From the NCBI GenBank assembly GCA_947472645.1, contig CANJBQ010000014.1, forward strand, positions 1 to 56,555: a DNA stretch of 56,555 nucleotides. The letters run 5' to 3'. Below, in pieces: positions 53,967 to 56,555 of the stretch. Both the position numbers and the translations under genes were made by a program. Numbering within the stretch: the stretch's first letter is position 1; each line of letters begins with the position of its first letter. This DNA comes from Burkholderiaceae bacterium (GTDB lineage Bacteria; Pseudomonadota; Gammaproteobacteria; Burkholderiales; Burkholderiaceae). The notes under the pieces were generated by a model. It was not told where the DNA came from. It saw nothing but the letters and a program-made list of their open reading frames with translations, and did no database searches.

Positions 53967-54392
53967 ATGAAACCAAACGTAGTTTTAGATACAAATATCC
54001 TTTTAGATCTTTTTTATTTTAAAGATCCAAGTGTCCAGGAGTTATTCAATCGTCTTGTACAACGCAAAATCACCGCCTATACCTGTCCGGATATATGGGC
54101 AGAACTTGAAGAAGTTTTAGCCAGAAAACCTTTTGATCAAAGCATTGAGCAAATAAAGGCTATAAGAGACAAGAATAGCCCACTATTTGAATGGTTAACA
54201 CCTGGAGTCAAAAAGTCTGGCATCAAATGCTTAGATCCAGATGATCAAATATTTATTGAATTAGCTATAACTGTAGCTCCCTGTCTTTTGATTACAAAAG
54301 ACAGGGACCTTCTTAGACTGAGCAAAAGACTACTGCAGGTGAATGTCCGAACCTTAATAAGGTTTAATGATGACTTATGTCAGGATGAATAA
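53967..54392 (+). CDS. Orphan PIN-domain ribonuclease (COG1569 type)
   Basis: This 141-residue protein is a PIN-domain nuclease of the COG1569 family, often labelled as a toxin component. The acidic active-site residues are visible: Asp8 in VVLDTNILLD, Glu46 in DIWAELEEVL, Asp90-Asp93 in LDPDDQIF, and Asp112/Asp114 in TKDRDLL. No small antitoxin gene lies next to it on the same strand; the upstream gap to rnr is only 65 bases and downstream is a convergent gene one base away. It may therefore be a solitary RNase or rely on a distant partner. Confidence 0.87.
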   Translation: MKPNVVLDTNILLDLFYFKDPSVQELFNRLVQRKITAYTCPDIWAELEEVLARKPFDQSIEQIKAIRDKNSPLFEWLTPGVKKSGIKCLDPDDQIFIELAITVAPCLLITKDRDLLRLSKRLLQVNVRTLIRFNDDLCQDE

Positions 54393-54393
54393 C

Positions 54394-55125
54394 TTAAGCT
54401 TTAGTGTCCAGTAAAGACCCAGTACTCGGGATTGAAGTCACGTTTTGACTCTGTAGGTTTTTACTCATTTTATCGATGAATGAAGCTAATTGAGCAGCAT
54501 TGACTGAGCTTGTGACAGAAGCATTCGAGCCCGTATTCATAGATGCCATGAGAGAAGCAAAAGAGGACTTTAAACCATCCAAAGTCAGAGGTGAAGGAGA
54601 AGCTCCAGATTTGACTGCAGTCGACAATGAATTGAGGCGTAGTGGCAAACTATTAATATAACTTGTATTATTTCCGGCAATGGCAGGTGAAAGAGGGGTC
54701 AATCCTCCAGAAGGGGCCGTGCCAGAAGCCGGTACAGTTGTTTTTGCAGTAGATGGTACTAGCGTTGGGTTGGCTTGTAAATTTTGAAACAGTGCATAGG
54801 TAAAAGCCTGCAATGCACTCGTCGTATCATTCGATGAAAGTTGATTTTGAATCGGAAGATTTGACGCAACTTGATCTTGTGGGGCATTCAAAGAGTTTGA
54901 AAGAGGATTTTGAGCGCTTGAACTCGATGTTGATGGCTGATTAATTTGACTCAATGTCTGAAAAAAAGCTGATAAAACAGGACTACTAGCCGCAGGTTGA
55001 ACTGCATAATCACTTACCGCACTTGTTGGTGATGAGTCAGCAGTCTTATTTGCTGAGCTTAAGGCAGCACCGTAGGTACTTTGAATTGCAGATGCAGCCA
55101 CTTGCATCGGGTTCTGAATTATCAT
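54394..55125 (-). CDS. Ser/Ala/Asn-rich protein of unknown function, paralogue 1
   Basis: This 243-residue protein is rich in Ser, Ala, Asn, Thr and Gln, with no signal peptide or membrane segment. It has short amphipathic helices: LSAFFQTLSQIN near residue 51, LQAFTYALFQNLQAN near 105, and SSFASLMASMN and LASFIDKMSKNLQ toward the end. It stops with TGSLLDTKA. The divergent neighbour shares the helix order and the GSLL ending, so I read the two as paralogues. I do not recognise the family; similar Ser-rich proteins occur in Burkholderiales genomes without known roles. It converges with the PIN gene, one base apart. Confidence 0.75.
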   Translation of the reverse strand: MIIQNPMQVAASAIQSTYGAALSSANKTADSSPTSAVSDYAVQPAASSPVLSAFFQTLSQINQPSTSSSSAQNPLSNSLNAPQDQVASNLPIQNQLSSNDTTSALQAFTYALFQNLQANPTLVPSTAKTTVPASGTAPSGGLTPLSPAIAGNNTSYINSLPLRLNSLSTAVKSGASPSPLTLDGLKSSFASLMASMNTGSNASVTSSVNAAQLASFIDKMSKNLQSQNVTSIPSTGSLLDTKA

Positions 55126-55236
55126 AATTTTATTATCCGAAATTGTCCTTATACCAAGTTAACGACACTAAACTTAAGAACTTAAGGGGTGAAAAGCTAA
55201 AAAAATGCAGTAATTTTTATTTTTTAAAAAAAAATT

Positions 55237-55274
55237 AGGGCAAATAAGCTCATTATTGCCACCTGTTTTGCCCT
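55237..55274. promoter_or_regulatory. Hairpin and promoter region between the Ser-rich paralogues
   Basis: AGGGCAAA (55237-55244) pairs with TTTGCCCT (55267-55274). A competing GGCAA/TTGCC pairing lies inside it (55239-55243 with 55256-55260). Next to it are a T6A9 tract and, downstream, TTGCCC (55268-55273) with TATAAA (55293-55298) as a possible promoter for the plus-strand gene, spacer 19. The role is unknown. Confidence 0.35.
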
Positions 55275-55331
55275 TAGAAATCGTAAAAAACCTATAAAGT
55301 AGTGATACATGAACGTTTTGGAGCTTTTTTA

Positions 55332-55901
55332 ATGAATCTTGCAGCACTCGCCACAAATATCAACCCAATTTCACAGCTGCAATCTGTTTCGAGTATTTTA
55401 GGTTTGACCAGCTCTAACCAAGGTGCAGTCAGTTCAGGGTCTAGCTCAGGGCCTATTTCCGGAAAAATGATGCAATCCATCATGAACTCACTTTCTTCCA
55501 TGGCCAGTAAGTCCAGCAGCACAACCGGATCGAATGCCAATATTGGAGACTCCATCCATAGCTTTGTGGATGCCCTTTTAAACGCAATGCAATCCCAGCA
55601 AGATGGAGTAGAAACATCTTCAGCCGCACCCGTTTCTCCATCAAATTCTCGCCGACATCATGGTGGCACCAGCGCCGTTGAAGCTGCCTTACAAAATCTT
55701 TTAGATGAAATTAGTAGCAGCGACTCAGGTAAAACACAAGCATCACCTAACTTAAAAAATCTCGAGCAAAATGCTAGCCAATTATTCTCATCCCTCAGTA
55801 TTCCAAATGGAGGCCAATCCCTGAGCCAGCTTTTAAATAATGTCAAACAATCTATGACTGGTGCAAGTCCTGTAGGAAGTCTTCTTTCTACCGTTGCCTA
55901 A
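55332..55901 (+). CDS. Ser-rich protein of unknown function, paralogue 2
   Basis: This 189-residue protein resembles the divergent neighbour: Ser/Asn/Gly-rich, no signal peptide, with short helices SFVDALLNAMQSQ near residue 78, VEAALQNLLDEI near 116 and LSQLLNNVKQSM near 165, and the ending VGSLLSTVA. A GTG at 55302 opens the frame earlier, but GGAG (55320-55323) sits 8 bases before the ATG at 55332, so that start is preferred. A basic patch SRRHHGG lies mid-protein. It ends 45 bases before tRNA-Leu. Function unknown; possibly a secreted or structural protein, which is inference from composition. Confidence 0.75.
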   Translation: MNLAALATNINPISQLQSVSSILGLTSSNQGAVSSGSSSGPISGKMMQSIMNSLSSMASKSSSTTGSNANIGDSIHSFVDALLNAMQSQQDGVETSSAAPVSPSNSRRHHGGTSAVEAALQNLLDEISSSDSGKTQASPNLKNLEQNASQLFSSLSIPNGGQSLSQLLNNVKQSMTGASPVGSLLSTVA

Positions 55902-55924
55902 ACTGTTGAAATTTGAGATAAAAT
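55894..55924 (+). promoter_or_regulatory. Candidate tRNA-Leu promoter
   Basis: TTGCCT (55894-55899) and TAAAAT (55919-55924) are spaced 19 bases, overlapping the stop of the Ser-rich gene. The predicted start near 55931 would give a short 5' leader before the tRNA at 55947. Confidence 0.35.
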
Positions 55925-55946
55925 CTGACATTGCACTTTGTTTTAT

Positions 55947-56033
55947 GCCCAGGTGGCGAAATTGGTAGACGCACTAGCTTCAGGTGCTAGCGATCGTAAG
56001 GTTGTGGGGGTTCGAGTCCCTTCCTGGGCACCA
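55947..56033 (+). tRNA. tRNA-Leu (anticodon CAG)
   Basis: The 87-base sequence folds as a class II tRNA. The acceptor stem pairs GCCCAGG with CCTGGGC, the 3' CCA is encoded, and the D-loop has TTGGTAGAC. The anticodon stem CTAGC/GCTAG encloses the loop TTCAGGT, giving anticodon CAG that reads CUG. A long variable arm follows, and the T-loop GTTCGAGTC is canonical. No clear terminator follows; GGTT-N7-AACC just after it is weak. The gap to 56174 shows nothing else. Confidence 0.97.
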
Positions 56034-56174
56034 AGGTTCTATATAAACCAACCACTTAGCCTTTTTACTTACGAAATTAAGCATTAGCAAGAGCTATGTA
56101 ACCTGATTTGTTACCCAGAATGTTATAGGTGACTTGACCGAGGAACTTACTCAAAATACGATACCCCTAATTTA

Positions 56175-56555
56175 TTAATCGCCCACCATAACAAACGGCG
56201 CCCAAAATAATGGGTGAGCATAACTATATTTCATTACATTATTCACTTTCAATCCGCTGTTATTTAACATATTCATCATACTTTGCTTTAAGAATTGAGC
56301 CTTACTACTGTCTGTATTAGATGTTGAAGATTGATTTTGAATTTTAAATAAATCCGTCATCAACACTCTAGCGGCATCAGAGTCTACAGGCCAATTTGAT
56401 ACCAATAAAGCTCTAGCGCCAGCAAAGAAAAAGGCCTTACCAAGCCCAGAAATTGATTCAGATCCAGCGCCATCACCAGATGCTGTATTGCAAGCTGATA
56501 ATACGACCCAATCTGCATCTAACTTTAATGAGATGACCCTATCCATAGTTAATAA
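56175..56555 (-). CDS. CHAT-domain protein, C-terminal fragment (cut by window edge)
   Basis: The frame is open to the right edge, giving 127 residues of the end of a larger protein. It matches the CHAT domain (caspase-like, PF12770): WVVLSACNTASGDG holds the catalytic Cys, followed by GLGKAFFFAGARALLVSNWPVDSDAA and the typical ending HPLFWAPFVMVG. The catalytic His lies upstream, outside the window. CHAT proteins usually follow TPR repeats and may act as peptidases in stress or defence; the N-terminal part is needed to judge this one. It is convergent with the tRNA-Leu gene. Confidence 0.9.
   Translation of the reverse strand, partial: LLTMDRVISLKLDADWVVLSACNTASGDGAGSESISGLGKAFFFAGARALLVSNWPVDSDAARVLMTDLFKIQNQSSTSNTDSSKAQFLKQSMMNMLNNSGLKVNNVMKYSYAHPLFWAPFVMVGD

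Noticed and set aside
55947..56174. Attachment-site repeat of the tRNA-Leu 3' end
   Set aside because: No second copy of the tRNA 3' end was seen in the window; the island idea rests on sequence outside it.
1..56555. CRISPR arrays, insertion sequences, prophage genes or rRNA
   Set aside because: No regularly spaced repeats, transposase, integrase, phage structural gene or rRNA was recognised in the window.

Overview
The window looks like chromosomal DNA from a low-GC member of the Burkholderiales, most like Polynucleobacter or a close freshwater relative. This is inferred from gene content and order only. Pointers are a pyruvate dehydrogenase operon whose E3 subunit carries its own lipoyl domain, a phasin (polyhydroxyalkanoate granules), adjacent N-degron transferases aat and bpt followed by pyrD, a class I glutamine synthetase with an NtrB/NtrC pair, and AT-rich codon use. 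Coding density is very high, many genes overlap by 1-10 bases, and only one gap exceeds 300 bases. No prophage, insertion sequence, CRISPR array or rRNA was seen.

Layout. 1-6.1 kb: a truncated lipoprotein gene, a DUF2252 protein, a divergent catabolic pair (cyclase-family hydrolase and beta-keto acid cleavage enzyme) and three small membrane proteins. 6.4-16.1 kb: aconitase B, the SOS mutagenesis pair umuDC under a near-consensus LexA box, a ppiA-Nudix-aat-bpt-pyrD run, and an IclR regulator with a cytoplasmic ModA-like binding protein. 16.1-21.7 kb: a D,D-endopeptidase, EamA transporter, deacetylase-family enzyme, phasin, chagasin-like lipoprotein and purT. 21.7-34.9 kb: aceE-aceF-lpdA, with a divergent membrane sensor kinase/FixJ-type regulator-folD-prlC-xth run. 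34.8-39 kb: glnA-ntrB-ntrC. 39-47.4 kb: hrpA followed by five tightly packed envelope-related genes. 47.4-53.9 kb: argA, an Fe(II)-trafficking protein, rpiA, tal, rlmB and rnr. 53.9-56.5 kb: the most accessory-looking part, with an orphan PIN nuclease, two divergent Ser-rich paralogues, tRNA-Leu(CAG) and the end of a CHAT-domain protein.

The most interesting signal is in nitrogen control. The NtrC protein keeps its phosphoacceptor, Walker motifs and Fis-type helix-turn-helix, but the sigma54-contacting GAFTGA loop reads GAFANS. The glnA leader carries a textbook NtrC box but no recognisable -24/-12 promoter, and an intrinsic terminator lies between the box and the gene. Together these suggest an NtrC that works without sigma54, possibly at sigma70 promoters, as known for Rhodobacter capsulatus NtrC.

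A second theme is leaderless or nearly leaderless starts. At umuD, the iclR-type gene and argA, a good -10 element ends 8-10 bases before the start codon and no Shine-Dalgarno sequence is visible. At umuD this places the LexA operator directly against the start codon. A third item is the pair of divergent Ser-rich paralogues at 54.4-55.9 kb, which share a C-terminal Gly-Ser-Leu-Leu ending and have no function I can recognise.
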